DNA of 53,730 bases from a bacterium (GTDB lineage: Bacteria > Cyanobacteriota > Vampirovibrionia > Gastranaerophilales > Gastranaerophilaceae): contig JAFXXK010000018.1 of assembly GCA_017542305.1 (NCBI GenBank), forward strand, positions 1-53,730, given 5' to 3'. Each line of letters opens with the position of its first letter. Position 1 is the first letter of the stretch. The notes beneath the pieces were generated by a model that saw only the letters and a list, made by a program, of their open reading frames with translations, was not told where the DNA came from and did not search any database. The position numbers were made by a program, and so were the translations under genes. Positions 53,482 to 53,730 of this stretch are shown here, one piece after another.

Positions 53482-53730
53482 ATGGCAAGAAAGAAATATG
53501 AAGTATCAGAAGAAATTTTGCAAAGAGGTATATTAACTAATCCTGATAAAATTGGTAAATATACTTATTATAATATTGGTAATACAATGATAGGATCTTT
53601 AAGGGATAATAATTTAATACCCAATAAAGATTATAAAAATGAAGATAGAAAGCCTGATGGACTAATTGTAGATAATACTAAAAGAGTAATCGCTGTAATC
53701 GAAAATAAAAATCTTGCTAAGTATAAAACA
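53482..53730 (+). CDS. N-terminal part of nuclease/methylase-like protein (cut by window end)
   Basis: 83 codons, open to the window edge. GAGG lies upstream of the ATG, 2 bp after the ATPase stop. The segment RKPDGLIVDNTKRVIAVIENK has the spacing of a PD-(D/E)xK nuclease site (PD ... ExK), as in the N-terminal region of type I/IIG restriction-modification proteins. The rest is outside the window, so identity remains open. Confidence 0.55.
   Translation, partial: MARKKYEVSEEILQRGILTNPDKIGKYTYYNIGNTMIGSLRDNNLIPNKDYKNEDRKPDGLIVDNTKRVIAVIENKNLAKYKT

Overview
The window is a low-GC bacterial chromosome segment with short gaps and many overlapping start/stop codons. Flagellar rod genes, a secA, Rex with an [FeFe]-hydrogenase-type operon, dTDP-rhamnose genes and several lineage-type families (N-terminus MGLAASQARLL, Asp/Tyr-rich RTX-like repeats) suggest a host-associated fermentative anaerobe. 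My best guess is Gastranaerophilales (Melainabacteria, Cyanobacteriota), but that is inference from gene style; no rRNA or marker search was possible.

Layout. 1-2777: edge of a prophage-like element (terminase-small-subunit-like protein, zinc-ribbon protein, double-HTH repressor, LuxR-type HTH), ending 2 bp from flgC. 2780-5040: four flagellar rod/hook-basal genes on the minus strand. 5223-11092: secA and small membrane, secreted and unknown proteins. 11352-13496: a large RTX-like repeat protein. 13605-17336: unknown gene, tRNA-Met next to a partial copy of itself, lipoprotein, der-bcp, small unknown protein. 17589-22815: a six-gene redox operon (iron alcohol dehydrogenase, Rex, thioredoxin-like [2Fe-2S] protein, sensory-type [FeFe] hydrogenase with PAS domain, SpoIIE/PP2C phosphatase, second [2Fe-2S] protein). 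22869-26166: YkgJ-type protein, class A PBP, RNase HIII. 26225-30600: an alpha-glucan phosphorylase whose PLP lysine is replaced by Ser, and a 790-aa lineage-type protein. 30642-35083: FAD oxidoreductase, then a HEAT-queC-DUF366-SPOR operon. 35228-40555 and 43903-45021: nucleotide-sugar genes (UDP-xylose synthase, galE, rfbCBDA, glf) supplying a surface polysaccharide. 40602-47758: Thr/Ser-rich LysM-like protein, GH13-like protein, TPR protein, lipoprotein, and a membrane/pilin-like fusion. 48057-51008: AT-rich cluster of a nucleotidyltransferase and two uridine-kinase-like proteins that look like complementary halves. 51009-52123: interspersed repeat, tRNA-fMet and a candidate structured RNA. 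52124-end: DUF4143 ATPase and the start of a nuclease/methylase-like gene.

The strongest functional unit is the redox operon. A sensory hydrogenase that lacks the proton-transfer cysteine, together with Rex and a phosphatase, looks like an H2/NADH-responsive signalling module coupled to alcohol formation. The most unusual points are the split-kinase cluster, the Ser-for-Lys phosphorylase, a candidate ncRNA with a consensus -10, and an N-terminal x-Phe-x-[Ala/Gly] motif shared by otherwise unrelated proteins.
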